Source: Thuidium tamariscinum
Lineage: Eukaryota > Streptophyta > Bryopsida > Hypnales > Thuidiaceae
Length of the DNA: 64,000 nt
Direction of reading: 5' to 3'
Assembly (NCBI GenBank): GCA_947034885.2
Contig: OX344752.2
Span: 18,600,001-18,664,000, forward strand
Both the position numbers and the translations under genes were made by a program. The notes below the pieces were generated by a model, which was given only the letters and a program-made list of their open reading frames with translations, ran no database searches and was not told the origin of the DNA. Position 1 is the first letter of the stretch; the number at the start of each line of letters is the position of its first letter. This document shows, one piece after another, positions 38,321 through 50,615 of this stretch.

Positions 38321-38859
38321 CTAGGCAACCGAAAAAATTTCTTTAAAAAAGATTTTATTTTTAAATTAAAAATTGAAATTGATTCTATAGGTTTATATAG
38401 ACATTAAAAAACTTTGAATCATTCCATTTGAATTAATAAGATGAAAGTTATGAGGAATTTTAGTTTGTGGGTAGGTATGGAGTCTTTGAAAACTATATCT
38501 ACTCACAAACTAAAATTTCTCGTAACTTTCATCTTATTAATCCAAATGGAATGCTTCAAAGCTTTCTATGTCTATATAAACCTATAGAATCAATTTCAAA
38601 TTTTAATTTTTAAGATAAGTGTCTTTTAAAGAATTTTTTTCAATTGTGTGGATTACTCGCCAAGCAACAAAAATCACATATCATACAATAACTTTTTAAC
38701 CACAAAGTCAAAAGTTATGAAAATTGTAGGGCCTTAAAGCTATTCCTTAGGCACATCTTATATAAAAATTTCAAAAAACAAACAAACAAACTCCAACTAT
38801 AATAAGCTACCCAAAATCACAATGTTGCCAAAAAACATAGCTTTTGCATTAGGGATTAA

Positions 38860-39057
38860 TGTAGCATAGTGTGTCATATAGGCTTATTTTTATGGTACCC
38901 TAACAAAAGCAATAGAAGAGCATGTCAATGATGCTAGTATATGAGCATAAAGACATAAATACCTACAATATAAGTATTTTTAGCATAATTGCACTATAAT
39001 TATAGAAAGTTTCTATATTATAGCCACCTATACCATAGATATGCATTAGAAGAGATT
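38860..39057. other. AT-rich spacer
   Basis: No feature was recognised. Confidence 0.4.
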
Positions 39058-39300
39058 TGAGGCCTCCAAAAGACTATGAGTCCCTAAACTGTAGGAATAC
39101 AATAATTATTACAGGAACGCAAAATGCAGGAATTTAGCATAATTGTGAGTGTGCCACTTCATTAAAAAAAATTGAATTTTCTTTTGGACTTTTTTTTGCA
39201 TTTGAAGACCAATTTTTTTATTTTTAAATTTGATAATTGTTGACCTGACAATAACCTGCAGTTTTAGGAACAAACCCGAAATTGCCCTCCACACTCCACA
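39058..39300. repeat. Dispersed MITE-like repeat (copy 1)
   Basis: It opens with GAGGCCTCCAAAAG and shares blocks with 50327-50615: 'gtgccacttcattaaaaaaa', 'gacctgacaataacctgca' and 'ccgaaattgccctcc'. The second copy ends in CTTTGGAGGCC, so the ends are probably inverted. Exact limits are uncertain. Confidence 0.5.
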
Positions 39301-39437
39301 AGCTTCAAATCTCCCTTAATGTGGTCTATTAGGCTTGTCGGCTCACACTTTTAGGCTCACATAATAGAAACCCTCAATGAAGGAATATGGAAAAGGAAAC
39401 CACATTGTAGTTCCTACCTGCATTAGAATAGGTTGAT

Positions 39438-40358
39438 TCTTAAATGCCCAAATTGTATTTCTTGGCAATACAACAATTTTGGGTAGCTCACTACAAATGG
39501 ATTTTTTTTCTTTGAAATATTGACACAACATGTGTCCAAGTAGTAGCTTTTAAGGCCCAACAATTTTTGTAAGTTTTTAGACTATTAACATGGTTAAATA
39601 ATTATTGTATTATATGTAGTTTTCATTGTTTAATATGCAAATGGACAATTCAAAAAAATTCTTTAAAAATCACTTCCTTAAGGAATAAAAACTCAAAATT
39701 GATTTCATAGAATTACAATGTACGTGAAAAGATTTAAATCATTCTATTTTGAGTAGGGACATGAAAGATATGAGGAGTTTAAGTTTGCAAGTAGTTATGG
39801 GTATTCTACTCTAAAATAAACTTTGAAGTCTTTTGTTTAATTCAATTTTTAATATTTTTGAAAAAATAAAATCATAAGGTATAGATTGTTTATTACAACA
39901 TTACAACTATTAGAATTGGCATTTTTCAATTCCATAACAAAAACCCTTGACAATTTAGTATTTTAAATCATTATCTATTTTTTTTTCCTTACTATTTTTT
40001 TTCTTTACTTTATAAAACTCCAAATTATTTCTCAAGCATGTAGCCAACTTGCCTTTAAGGTCGAATTCTAAAAAGAACTACCATTTTGGATATTTTTCAT
40101 ACTACTGTGACCTTGTAAAGTGCAATTATCAAATTTTTGTAGGGCCAAAAAAGGATTTATGTCAATTCAAGTACTAATATCTTGCAATCTACACTACAAA
40201 TTTTTTTTCTACATCTTTTCAAACCAAAGTGATACAAGATTCTATAGTTACAAGTGTCCCAAAATGTTATTTTTCTAAAATTTGGGTCTTGTACTACAAA
40301 TGGTAGTTTTGGAGCATTTTTTTTATAAAAACATAGTCAAATACATTTATATAAAGGG
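39438..40358. mobile_element. TTAA element, long form, worn
   Basis: The left end is eroded (CTTAAATGCCCAAATTG) and the right end ATAAAGGG is followed by TTAA (40359-40362). The interior matches 29239-30182 in the same order, including 'agctcactacaaatggatt' and 'acatagtcaaatacattta'. Confidence 0.7.
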
Positions 40359-40362
40359 TTAA

Positions 40363-41005
40363 TTTCAATCTAGACCTTGATATTAAGATTGATAGCACTT
40401 TTGATCTATTTTTGATTATCGAAAAGGTTATAGGTCCAAGAACCAATCCTTTACAAGGCACATTAAAATTGGGTTTATTTCATGCATAAGATGAATTCTT
40501 AGTGAAAGGAGAATGAAATCTTTAGTGAACACAAGAACTTGCTTAATTTTTCAAATGTTGAACATTTAGTCTTAGTTTTTTGAAAGTAAAAGGTAGAAGG
40601 CTTCTATTTTAATGTATAGGTGGTATAGTAATCACAAGGCATAGTTTAGTGAATAGGCTCTGATGTATCCCAAAAACAATCCTCTTGTATTTAAATGGCA
40701 TATAATATAGGTTCAAAAAGTGTCTTTGACTTATGGAAAATGGAACAATCATTACCATATTTCTACTAATTGAGAAACAAAACATTTATGGTTTTTCATT
40801 TGTTAATAATTTATTTTGTGTGCTACATTACTCTTTCTCTTTTCACCTTCTTCATAATTGAATTTCATCCTCTAGAACTTTCATTATTTGTGTAAACACC
40901 TTGTAGACATAGATATTGAACTTCTTTAGTTTTGCATTAACCATATAGACCCTTGTATAGAAATATTTTGAATAATTTGGCTGCTTTAACCCATTTCATA
41001 ATCAA
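40363..41005. other. AT-rich spacer without recognised feature
   Basis: No gene or repeat from other parts of the window was recognised. Confidence 0.4.
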
Positions 41006-42240
41006 GCTTTTAGATGATTGCAAGAAACACTTGTCCTATTTTTTGTCCCCTTGATCTTAGACCATTGTTTTTTTGCTCATAACTTTTGCAATGCATGTCC
41101 ATTTCATATGAAAATTGAAGTGAAGGTATATGTGATAGTTTAAGACATTGTATGATTTTCTGGAATATAAAAAAACGGTTTTAACATTTTGAAACGACCT
41201 CCAATTGAATGTCTACCTCAGCTAATCGAAAGGGAGAAGTGTATGTTTTTTTCATTTATTTTAGGCAGTGAAAAAAACAATAATCACTATAGGGAAGGAT
41301 CTATTTACATCTATGAAGATGGATGAAACTTGCAATCTATGGATGATATTTCATTTAAATCATCCAAAGTATTGTACATTCATCCAAAATGGAGCAATGT
41401 TGTCCCAAGATTTGGTAGCAAATTTTCAATTTTATCTATTGAAAAGCAAGAATATTTTGTACTATCTTTGACTCCAAAATGAAAATTTGAAGCTCAAAAT
41501 TAGCTTAAAAGGACTTCTCCACAAATTACACATTTAAGTCTATGAAAATATTCTCTAAGAATAGTAAACTTCCCACATTTTTCATGTTTTCAAAGTGCAT
41601 ACTACCTTTGTGCAAGTACAAAGAACATAATTTCCCCCCCAAAGTTAAAATTGGTTGAAGAGGAGCATCTTCAAGTTAGAAAAATATTTTGTTTTATTTT
41701 ATTTTAAGAATTTTTTAAATATTTTTAAAAATCAAACACTAAAGCATTTATTTTCTTGGTTTTCTACATTATGCTTTTTTTGTGCAAACCCTTTAGGAGT
41801 GATTGCAAAAAACACTTATCCTATTTTTGTCCCTTTGACCCCCTTAGGTAGTTTTTTGTCCATAGCTTTTTCATCTTTTGTCCTTTTGTCTTCAAATTTG
41901 GAATGAAGGTACATACAAAAGTTTTAAATGTTGATTAATTTTTTCAAATTTAAAAAAAATATTTTACTATTTTTGACCTACCCCAATTGGATATCTACAT
42001 TGGCCAGTTTAGGGGCTTTTAGTCCTATTTTTGACCCAAAATGAGAATTTGAAGCTACAAATTGGACACATTGGAGGTCTACTAACATTACAAGGACTTA
42101 CAATGAGTTTTTGTGAAAATAGAAACTTTTCTATTGTGCTCATGGAGTCAAGGTGACCTTTCTTTGTGCAAAGGCTATGAAGAGGGAAAAAATTTCCTAC
42201 AAATTTTTTTTGGTGCAATGCAAGTGCATCTTTCTCTAAA
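41006..42240. repeat. Degenerate direct repeat, period about 800 bp
   Basis: 'gattgcaagaaacacttgtcc' then 'attttttgtccc' at about 41018 recurs as 'gattgcaaaaaacacttatcc' then 'atttttgtccc' at about 41801. Following blocks also recur in order ('caattgaatgtctacctc' and 'caattggatatctacatt'; 'aaaatgaaaatttgaagctc' and 'aaaatgagaatttgaagct'). No coding capacity is seen. Confidence 0.6.
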
Positions 42241-42859
42241 AAAATGGAATTTTTTTGAATTTTTTTCTAATTACTAAAAATGAAAAGGTCCACATACCCC
42301 TTTTATATTTTTTACTCCTATTTTTGCTCCTAGTGGCTTCTATAGTACTTTATAGTAGTACATAGTATTGATTGTTGGTCCAAATTTGCAAGCACCCTAA
42401 ATTAATGGTTAAGATTTGCGTGCGCACTACTGACGCGCGGTACTAGTAGTATTGTGCAACACTACTAGTCTTGTGGCCAAAAACATCAAGTGTTTATTGC
42501 AATCACCTTTCGAATAAAACTTTCTTAGGTTAAATTTTTCAGAAAAAAATCTATTTTCACTGATGTATAAGTTTTCTATATTTTATTTTATTTATAAAAA
42601 TTTATTCTTAAAGTCAAAGTGTTCACTTGAATAGGCTATTTTGAGTCCAAAATAGAAATTGTTTCTTGCGATGATCCTTGGTCAAACTTCATTAAATTTC
42701 TACACTAAATGCACATTTCAAAGTTTTGTTATTTTGCAAATGTAGTAAAATATTTCTAAACTTTAGTGTAATTTTTTCATTACAAAAACATCAAAATTTA
42801 ATTTCATATAAATTTTTAGAGATTTTTTTTTGTAGAAAGCTTAGTAATCATAAAAACTA
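42241..42859. other. AT-rich spacer with a short GC-rich patch
   Basis: Around 42418-42470 there is an unusual patch 'gcgtgcgcactactgacgcg' followed by 'actagtagt' palindromes. Nothing else was recognised. Confidence 0.4.
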
Positions 42860-43151
42860 GGGGAGGACACTTCCCATTTTTTAATAACCTACGTGCGGTG
42901 GAAGATAGGGTACATTTAAATAATCTTTGGTAAAATTTATAAGAAATTTATATATAAAATAGGGGACATTAAAAAGGCAAAGTGTTTTTAAAATAAAATA
43001 GGGATGATAATATGGCTGATTTTTCCGCTTTATGGTAAAATAGGGGCTCTTTTAATGTTGCCAAGTAATGATTACAAATAATTGATAGCCCCCCTAAAAA
43101 TACCCCACCACCGCACGTGGGTCCCCCAAATACACAAGAAATGTCCTCCCC
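42860..43151. mobile_element. MITE with GGGGAGGACA ends
   Basis: GGGGAGGACACTTC and its reverse form AAATGTCCTCCCC are inverted ends about 292 bases apart. Just inside are CGTGCGGTGG and its reverse CCACCGCACG. The interior is AT-rich and non-coding. The target duplication is not clear. Confidence 0.7.
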
Positions 43152-43931
43152 GGGCATAAAAATATGTGAAATAGTATGAAATGTTAAAAAAAATGGAAAT
43201 AGTAGTAACAAACATTATGGTATATTTGGTGTGTTCTTTGAACTCACACCAAAAGAAATTCAACAAAAAAACCTTCCAAGGTGCTATAGCTTCAAATGTT
43301 ACAAAAATTGGAATTTTAACAATTTTGGAAAAAGAATTAAAATGGTATAAGGAGTATATTATTGAGCTACATGTTTTTTGGTTTGGAATAAAAACATTTA
43401 AAATGAAACACTATGTGAAAATTTGAATTATGACTTTCAAAATGTCCATGAGATATGCAATATCCTATACAAGTTAAAAACCTACTACCTTAACTCTAAA
43501 ATACCCAACTCACCAAATTTTAGTATTCAACAATATTTTAAAGTTAAATATAACCTTATCAAATTACTAATTTTAGTAGTTTATACATTTTTAAACTTTT
43601 TAAAGTGTAATCTTAGCATGAACACTCTAAATTTGAAAATGAATGATTATGATTTTTCTATTCAAGATTTTGTGCAATGGTGTCAATTGCAAATCTTGAT
43701 TTTCTATTTGAAGGCTCTTGAAGATGAGCCTCAAATACACCATATCATCTTAGAGAAAAAATCACATTAGAAATTCATTTAAGAGAATTGTTGAGTACAT
43801 TTTCATTAAAGTTATGCATATTATGCCCTTCATCTTCATGTCTTTTGGTGAACAATATTTTAGATTTGATATGTGGCAAGAAGATTGAAAAACTTCAAAT
43901 CACTTTCTAACAATTAACACCTTCATGAAGA
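43152..43931. other. AT-rich spacer with an incidental open frame
   Basis: A 115-codon + frame (43423-43770) is very Leu/Asn/Phe-rich, as expected of AT-rich DNA, and has no recognisable domain. Confidence 0.4.
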
Positions 43932-43935
43932 TTAA

Positions 43936-44312
43936 CCCCTTCAAAATCCCATACCTACCCACAAACTTAAAATCCTCATAACTTTCACTTCATAAGTCCA
44001 AATGGAATGATTCAAAGTTTCACATGTATATAAAAGTTCCAAAAATCTTTTTCAATTTTCAATTTTCAAAAAAAGTGATTTTTGAGGAAGTTTTTTGGGC
44101 TGCTTGGATTACATGTTGAGTAGAGAAAAGCACTTGTCATGGCATTACTTCTTAACCATGAGGTCAAAAGCTATGAAAATTGTTGGGCCTTAAAGATACT
44201 CCTCGGGCACATGTTGTGTCAAAATTTCAAAGAAAAAAAAGAAAAACTCCATCCGTAGTGAGCTGGCCAAAATCGCTATGATGCCAAAAAAGGTAGTTTC
44301 GTCCTTTAGGGG
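43936..44312. mobile_element. TTAA element, short form
   Basis: TTAA-CCCCTTCAAAATCCC (left) and GTCCTTTAGGGG-TTAA (right, 44313-44316) bound 377 bases. The interior corresponds to one arm of the palindromic form, so the other arm has been lost. Confidence 0.8.
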
Positions 44313-44316
44313 TTAA

Positions 44317-45564
44317 ACATTATAATCTTCCAATCTATAAATGCTATTATTGTATTTTCTTTTCCAAGTGATCTCTAACAAGTCTAGTTTGAATTTGTAA
44401 AATTGTAGTGTTTTTTTGTTGTAGCTAGTAGCCTAGCCCCTATATAGAAAAGGATGTGTCCTTTGATCGTAAAATTGACAAGATTATAACAATCAAGTAC
44501 CGTACGTGAAGGTCTACTTCGACACGAAGGTGCCGGAAACTTTACTTTTGGCACATGATGGGGTCCAACAAGTGAAATTCTAAGTTTTAGGGTTTGGGCA
44601 TTGTAGTATATGACATTTTTTTTCTGGTAACCTGTGGATTTAAAAATAATATATTTTTTTATTTAGATATTTTTTTTAAAAAAAATTAATTAATTTTTTT
44701 GCTAGGATCCGCCTTAGGCGGAGGACCCCTAGTCTACGGCCTATAAAGGAATTCACCTGGATGGGAGGTCACCGGCTAGCCAAGGTCCGCCCAAGTGGGA
44801 GGGCTAGCTAGCTAGAGGTCAGCCCTCGACCAACCAAAGGTCGCAACCCCAAGGCTGCCAAGGTTTGTTAGCAACGATCTAGTACAATTTTGAATGAGAA
44901 TGAACTACAATTGTAGGAGGTCCATAAATGGTTTAGGATATTTCAAAATGTCATTGTAAGCAGTCAGATTAAGGGGGTGGATCAAAGGTCAAAGTTAATA
45001 AATGTTCTTCCTTACTTTCAATATTAAATTGATGATGATATCTTGGACTTTTAGATTTGAAAATGAATTTTCTTTGCAAATTTTACAAAATTTTGAAATA
45101 TTCAAAATTTTAGACAATATGCATGAAAAATTTCTACAGTTTCTTAGACATTTTACTTGTAATATTTCAAACATTCATACTAAACCAAAAATACTTAATT
45201 TATGTCTTAATCTGACTTTCATGTAGGGTAAGGACATCTTTCAAAATTGAGAGGCGATATTTTTGCCCCTCAGGTGCTTAGGGATTAAAGAGCATAGTTG
45301 CTTCTTATAAACTTTGTATATTCAATATATTTTAAATGGTCAATTCTATTATACAATAAATAAGTAAACAAGTGACAATTTGATACCAAATATCTTAGAG
45401 GTGTTGAAGAAGCTAGTGTAAAAATCTTTTATTAAAATTTACCAAAATGTTGTCTTCTTATTCAATTTAAAGTTAATTCAAAAAATTCAAATAGGACCTT
45501 GGGCCATTTAGGGATTAATGACACAATTTTTCAAGGAAGACCATGAAATGCCTATTTTGTTATA
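44317..45564. other. Spacer with a GC-rich block
   Basis: At about 44703-44875 a GC-rich block contains 'cgccttaggcgg', 'gctagctagctag' and repeated 'aaggtc' words in otherwise AT-rich DNA. It has no sustained open frame. The rest of the interval shows nothing recognisable. Confidence 0.4.
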
Positions 45565-45848
45565 AGGTAGGGGGCTGTAATTGTGACCCCGTCTCTAAAA
45601 GTGATCTGAAAGATTTTGCCTCTAACATGTACCAAAAGTGTACATTTCAGGAGGGGGTTGCTTTTAGAAACCAATGTGTTTTCAACTTCAAAAATTCATA
45701 ACTAATTCCATGAAGGTCCAAAAAATATGAAATGACTTGGGTTTCATGTCAATTTCATTTTTCTTACCACGAAAATTTACAAAAAATTGTTTTAAGGAGT
45801 TTAGCTTCCCCAAGATGCAAATCAGCTAGTAAAAGGTTGCTTCTACCT
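45565..45848. mobile_element. TA-flanked MITE, AGGTAGGGGG end
   Basis: TA flanks AGGTAGGGGGCTG (45565) and CTTCTACCT (to 45848). The interior ('caaaaattcataactaattcc' split by mismatches, 'gcttccccaa', 'atgcaaatcagct') is shared with 46921-47233. This pairs the two as one family. Confidence 0.65.
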
Positions 45849-46031
45849 TACTGGTGCAAATCAGAATGGCAAAGAACCAGGATGGAATAGATTCATGTTT
45901 AATTTTTATTTATTTATAATTTAAAAAGCAACTGGTGTTAAATTAACAGATGAAAATTGATAGATTCAGGTTTTGAGGCACCGACCATTAAAATTCAGTT
46001 GCCAATGTCTTGAATTTTCTGTCAATGTGTA

Positions 46032-46417
46032 TAGTGGAAACACCCAAAACCGTGCAAATAAGGAATTCAGCGTAGTTGGAGGCAGTGTTTTCTGAAAATG
46101 ACATTTTTCTAGTATTAGCGAGTGAAAATCATGAATATTCAAAAAAAAAAAAAGATTTTCCCGATACAGTATGTAATTTTTACAAATTTTCAAAGTGTTG
46201 GCTCCCTAGACCTGTGAAACCGTCCAGTAGATGCCCCCAAAACTGAACCCTGCGAAAATGAGCATTCAACCAACCAGATTCTTCTATGTGTCATTCAACT
46301 ATGTCAGCTAATTGTAATTACACATCTGGCAAACACATTAAGGAAAGTCTACTTACAGAATTAGGTGAATCTATGGTCCATCCCAAGGAACATGCACGGG
46401 AATGGATGTTTTGCCCT
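46032..46417 (-). mobile_element. TA-flanked 386 bp MITE, AGGTAGAAACACCC family (copy 1)
   Basis: Read on the - strand it begins AGGGCAAAACATCC after TA and carries the block 'tggctccctagacc' (+ strand, about 46198), shared with 47355, 53490 and 54357. Three of the four copies are 386 bases long. Confidence 0.75.
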
Positions 46418-46829
46418 TAAGGTAGAATTGACATCATAACAAATTATCTGGGAGCAGAGTCAGCAGACACAAGTGGGGAGATCAAGCTGCAACTGCAACT
46501 TACGTTATATTGAAATCCTTGTCGTTCTGCCAGACACAAGTTGCCTGGCAGTCCTCCATTTGGACCCTGAAATTTTATTTAAATTGTTTTAAAAAGACAA
46601 AACCAAACCACACTTACATGATAATTACATAGAAAACATCATTTGTGAGTTTATGTCAAGAAAACTGCATCAATACTGTATTTGGTTAAAACAAAACAAA
46701 ACAACCCTGCATTGATATAAGCACATACATTACCGTAGTTACAAGCACATTGAATGCATTGTAATGACATAATTCCGTAGTAAATGTTGTCAATAGCAAA
46801 TAGCTGGAATCACCTGCTTCTCTTGAAAG

Positions 46830-46853
46830 CCCTAAACCCTAAAAACCCTAAAA
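46830..46853 (+). repeat. Short interstitial telomere-like repeat
   Basis: Three CCCTAAA units, one with two extra A's, stand in tandem. CCCTAAA is the common plant telomere repeat, so this supports a plant source but is too short to mark a former chromosome end. Confidence 0.8.
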
Positions 46854-46920
46854 AGAATGTGCACCTGGTTCCTACTTTCTTCATGTTCAACATATTGGAA
46901 GATTATAACAATGCCTTGTA

Positions 46921-47233
46921 AGGTAGGAGGTCCTAAAATGGCACAGGCTCTAGAATGGAACAAGCTCTAGAGGTACATTTTGCACTCTTCAATGTACAAG
47001 CAGTCTACATTTGACAAGGTGATCCATTTAAGAGCCCACTGAAATGAACTTTTCTGCAACTTCAAAAATTTGTAACTAATTCCTCAAAGGTCCAAAAAAT
47101 ATGAAACAACTTGGATTAGATGTCAATTTCATTTCTCTTCTGATGAAAATTTATTGAAAAATACTTCAAGGAGTTTTAGCTTCCCCAAAATGCAAATCAG
47201 CTGTTAAGTGGTCCATTTAAGGACCTCCTACAT
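46921..47233. mobile_element. TA-flanked MITE, AGGTAGGAGGTCC ends
   Basis: AGGTAGGAGGTCCT (46921) is mirrored by AAGGACCTCCTACAT (to 47233), with TA on both sides. The interior matches 45565-45848. Confidence 0.75.
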
Positions 47234-47354
47234 TAGTAAATGCTTTGACTGATAGCATATGATAACAATGACAATTGAAGAAATTCAATGAAAATAAGCT
47301 TTTTAAGGTCCCACTGATTACCAGAACAGGATTTTCCTCATTTATGACTATCTA

Positions 47355-47728
47355 CAGTGGAAGCACCCAAAACTGTCTAAATAAGGAATTCAGCATAGCT
47401 GGAGGTAATTTTTTTTTTAAATAATATTTTTTTAGTATTAACAAGTGAAAATCATCCATATTAAAAGAAATTCAAATGTCATATGTAATTTTTATAATTT
47501 TCCAAAGTATTGGCTCCCTAAACCACTGAAACTGTTCAATAGATGCCCCCAAATTTGAACATTGCAAAAATCAGCAAGGAGCCAATCAGATTTTGGTATG
47601 TGTTCTTAATATGTGTCAACAAATTAGAGTCAAGCATTTAGTGAACACATTAACTTTAGTTTAGGGACAGTTTTGGATGAGTTTGAGGTCCAAAATAAGG
47701 AACAGGTGTAGTATTGGGTGTTTTCCCT
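47355..47728 (-). mobile_element. TA-flanked MITE, AGGTAGAAACACCC family (copy 2)
   Basis: The left end (+ strand) CAGTGGAAGCACCCA follows TA. The right end TGGGTGTTTTCCCT precedes TA (47729-47730). It shares the internal block 'attggctccctaaacc' with the other three copies. Confidence 0.7.
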
Positions 47729-47994
47729 TATTTCTTGTAATGATGGCTCCTTCCCTACCCATGGCCACCCAACTCCCCTCAAAAAAACAGCAGCCCTGGA
47801 TTTTGTTGTAAAAGAAACTCTTCCCCCCAATCTACTGTTGATCTGAATTCAAGAACCAAAAAATCTGAGCCATTGATCATCTTTCTTATTTGAGCCACAC
47901 TTCAACTTAGAGTTCGTCTTCACTCCTTAGAGCATCCCCACTGCATGGGTCAGAATTTGACTCAAAATCAGACCCTTTGCAGGGCAGATGATTA

Positions 47995-48267
47995 AGGTAG
48001 GTACACCCAAAAGCGCCACTTATTCATACTGAGCCTAGTTCCTGCTATTAATGAGTTCAAATTTTTATGTAGTCTTGTTGGCAAGTGAAAGCATGTTCCA
48101 ACGCACCAAAGAACGCAGGATTTGGATCCCGTATGCAAAAGTTATTAACAGTCAAAGTATGTTTCTGAAAGCGCCATCTATAGTCTGTGAACATGATTGA
48201 TTTTGGAAATGTATGTGCACTGTAGATGGTGCTTTTAGGAACATGGCTTTTTGGGGTGTACCTACCT
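47995..48267. mobile_element. TA-flanked MITE, AGGTRGGTACACCC family (copy 1)
   Basis: AGGTAGGTACACCCAAAA and its reverse bound 273 bases, with TA on both sides. The tandem neighbour has the unoccupied site: 'ggcaaatgatTAtgccccatcc' (49228 region) against 'ggcagatgatTA' and 'TAtaacccatcc' here. The interior includes 'agcgccatctatagtctg'. Confidence 0.93.
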
Positions 48268-48468
48268 TATAACCCATCCTGGCCAGAGTTGGAGAGCCCC
48301 ACTGCTGAACAATGCAAACAACCCTCTCAATGATATTTTTATTTTTTTTAAACAAGTTTTTCAGTTTATTTTGGCTAGAATTAAAGCCCAAAAACATTGG
48401 CTTTTCTTTCCTTTTAGGGGTCACTCTCCTTGCTTGAGGATGTCTCAAAATATTTTGAGTTTGCAATG

Positions 48469-48666
48469 GAGCAAGGCTCCTTATATCCCCATGGGGTGAA
48501 GGCAGGTGCTCCAACCCATGTGGGATATATGAATTGCAAGTTGTTGGAACTAAAAATTTGAAAATTCAAAATTCAAATTTTTAGTTCCAACAACTTGCAA
48601 TTCATATATTCCACATGGGTTGGAGCACCTCCCTCCACCCCATGGGGATATAAGGAGTCTTGCTCT
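48469..48666. repeat. Long hairpin inside PIF-like copy 1
   Basis: The sequence from 'caaggctccttatatcccca' to about 48566 is repeated in reverse up to 'ggggatataaggagtcttg'. The tip is 'aaaattcaaaattcaaattt'. The stem is about 95 bp with few mismatches. Confidence 0.85.
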
Positions 48667-48729
48667 ATTGCAAACTCAATTTTTTCTACATTCACATGAA
48701 GAGGATGTAGGAAGGCTTGAGTTTCTATG

Positions 48730-48830
48730 AGAAGTGGAGCTCACTACATTCTCTTGGGGTGGAGGGAGGAATTCCAATCCATATGGGACTCCTCCCTCTA
48801 CCCCAAGAGGATGTAGTGAGCTCCATTTCT
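48730..48830. repeat. Second hairpin inside PIF-like copy 1
   Basis: 'agaagtggagctcactacat' with 'ctcttggggtggagggag' is mirrored by 'tccctctaccccaagagg' and 'atgtagtgagctcca'. The loop is about 20 bases. Confidence 0.8.
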
Positions 48831-49172
48831 CATTGAAAATTTAAGCCAAGATGGATTTCATTTTTCATCTTTTTGGAGACAAAAATGCCTCATTTTTTGT
48901 ACATGAAACTACTTGTAAGCATTTCATTTAAAAAAAAATTGAAATTGGATGGTCAACAGAGGTTTGTACCTTGATTTTGGGGTCAATAGTATTGTCAAAT
49001 TTCCTTCCGGGCACTAGCTTAAACTTAGCATTTTCCTGTCTGCCCAGTAAATTTGGCCGCGCCAGGCCTTATTTTGAGTCCTAATTTGTGTGCGGTGGGG
49101 TACAGATGGTTGGCTAACTCGGCAAAATACCTAGTTTGAGCCATATTTTGAGCTGCAGTGGGGATGGTCTTA

Positions 49173-50288
49173 GAGCATCCCCACTGCATGGGTTAGAATT
49201 TGATTCAAAAGTAGGCCCTTTGCAGGGCAAATGATTATGCCCCATCCCGGCTAGAGTTGGAGAACCCCACTACTGAACAATACAAACAACCTTCTAAATG
49301 ATATTTTTAATTTTTTTAATTAAGTTTTTCAGTTTACTTTGCCTTAAATTAAAACCCAAAAACATTAGCTTTTTCTTTCCTTCAAGGTTTCACTCTCTTT
49401 ACTTGAGGAGATCTCAAAATATTTTGAGTTTACAAGAGAGTGAGGCTCCTTATATTCTACATGGATTGGAGCACCACCCTCTACCCCATGGGGATATAAG
49501 GAGCCTTGCTCCATTGTAAATTCACTTCTTCCTACATTTACATGAAACAGATGTAGGGAGGCATGAGTTTCCATGAGAAGTAGAGCTCATTACATCTCCT
49601 TGGGGTGAAGGGTGGTACTCCAATCTATGTGGGATATATGAATTCCAACTAGTTGGAATTCATATATCCCACATGGATTACCCTTCCCCCATGGGAATAT
49701 AAAGAGCCTTGCTTCATTACAAACTCACTTCTTCTTACATTCACATGCAGTGGATGTAGGGAGGCATAAGTTTCCATGAGACGTAGAGCTCACTACATCC
49801 TCTTGGGGTGGAGAGAAGAATCCCAATCCATGTAGGACAAAAGAGAGTATGAACTTGAAAGAACTCCTGTAAGTTCATACCCTCTTTTGTCTTACGTGGA
49901 TTGGGACTCCTCCCTCCACCGCAAGAGGATGTAGTGAGCTCCACTTCTTGTCGAAAATTCAAGCCATGATGAATTTCATTTTTCATCTTTTTTGGAACAA
50001 GAAATGTTTCATTTTTTGTACATGAAATTGCTTGTAAGTATTTCATTTAAAAAAAAATTCAAATTCGATGGTTAGCAGGGGTTTGTACCTCAATATCGGG
50101 GTCAAAAGTATAGTCAAACTCCCTTCCAAGCCCTGGCTTAAACTTAGCATTATCCCGCATGTCCTGTAAATTTGGCCGCACCCGACCATATTTTGAATCC
50201 CATTTTGTGTGCAGTGGGATATAGATGGTTGGCTGACCAAACCAAATACCCAATTTGAGTGATATTTTGAGCTGCAATGGGGATGCTC
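49173..50288. mobile_element. PIF-like non-autonomous element, tandem copy 2
   Basis: GAGCATCCCCACTGCATGG starts immediately after the TTA shared with copy 1. The right end GCAATGGGGATGCTC is followed by TTA (50289-50291). The element is collinear with copy 1 apart from the MITE there, and carries three successive hairpins (49442-49505, 49620-49680, 49786-49941). Confidence 0.87.
49786..49941. repeat. Long hairpin inside PIF-like copy 2
   Basis: 'gagctcactacatcctcttg' through 'agagagtatgaacttg' is mirrored by 'taagttcataccctcttttg' through 'gaggatgtagtgagctc'. The loop is about 15 bases. The outer stem corresponds to the hairpin at 48730 in copy 1. Confidence 0.85.
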
Positions 50289-50326
50289 TTAGGTTTTATC
50301 TTTGCTCTAAATTACTTCTTGTCATT

Positions 50327-50615
50327 AGGGGATTTTTGAGGCCATTGGAAGATTGCGGGTTCCTGGATTGTGGGAATGCAGTTTCTATCGCGTGAACAAG
50401 AATCCTACGTGGTCAAGAGAGTGCCATGTCATTAAAAAAAATTGAAATTTTTTTAGGGGTGTGTGTGTGTGTGTGTGGGGTGTGTGTGTGTGTCATATTT
50501 CAAGACCCAAATTTTTTCTTAATAATTTTGGGTAAATGCTGGCCTGACAGCGGCCAGCAATTATAGGAATAGTTTCGGGGAACAACCCTGAAACGACCCT
50601 TTGGAGGCCTTAAAT
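50327..50615. repeat. Dispersed MITE-like repeat (copy 2)
   Basis: GAGGCCATTGGAAG (left) and CCTTTGGAGGCCTTAA (right) are imperfect inverted ends. The interior shares several ordered blocks with 39058-39300. A (GT)n tract lies inside at 50459-50493. Confidence 0.5.
50459..50493 (+). repeat. (GT)n microsatellite
   Basis: GT repeats are interrupted once by GGGG. The two arms have about nine and seven units. Confidence 0.95.

Larger units (their letters stand above)
34694..38855. mobile_element. Palindromic TTAA element split by a later insertion
   Basis: The left end is TTTAACCTAAAAGC (34690 on) and the right end is GCATTAGGGA followed by TTAA (38856-38859). The element is interrupted at 34901-38320. 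Without the insertion it is about 740 bases, the size of the intact palindromic copy at 62795. Inverted arms are plain around 38500 ('agtttgtgggtaggtatgg' and 'actcacaaactaaaat'). Confidence 0.8.
47930..49169. mobile_element. PIF-like non-autonomous element, tandem copy 1
   Basis: GAGCATCCCCACTGCATGG (left) and its approximate reverse GCAGTGGGGATGGTC (right) are flanked by TTA (47927-47929 and 49170-49172). The right TTA is also the left flank of the next copy. Inside are a TA-flanked MITE (47995-48267) and two hairpins (48469-48666, 48730-48830). Confidence 0.85.
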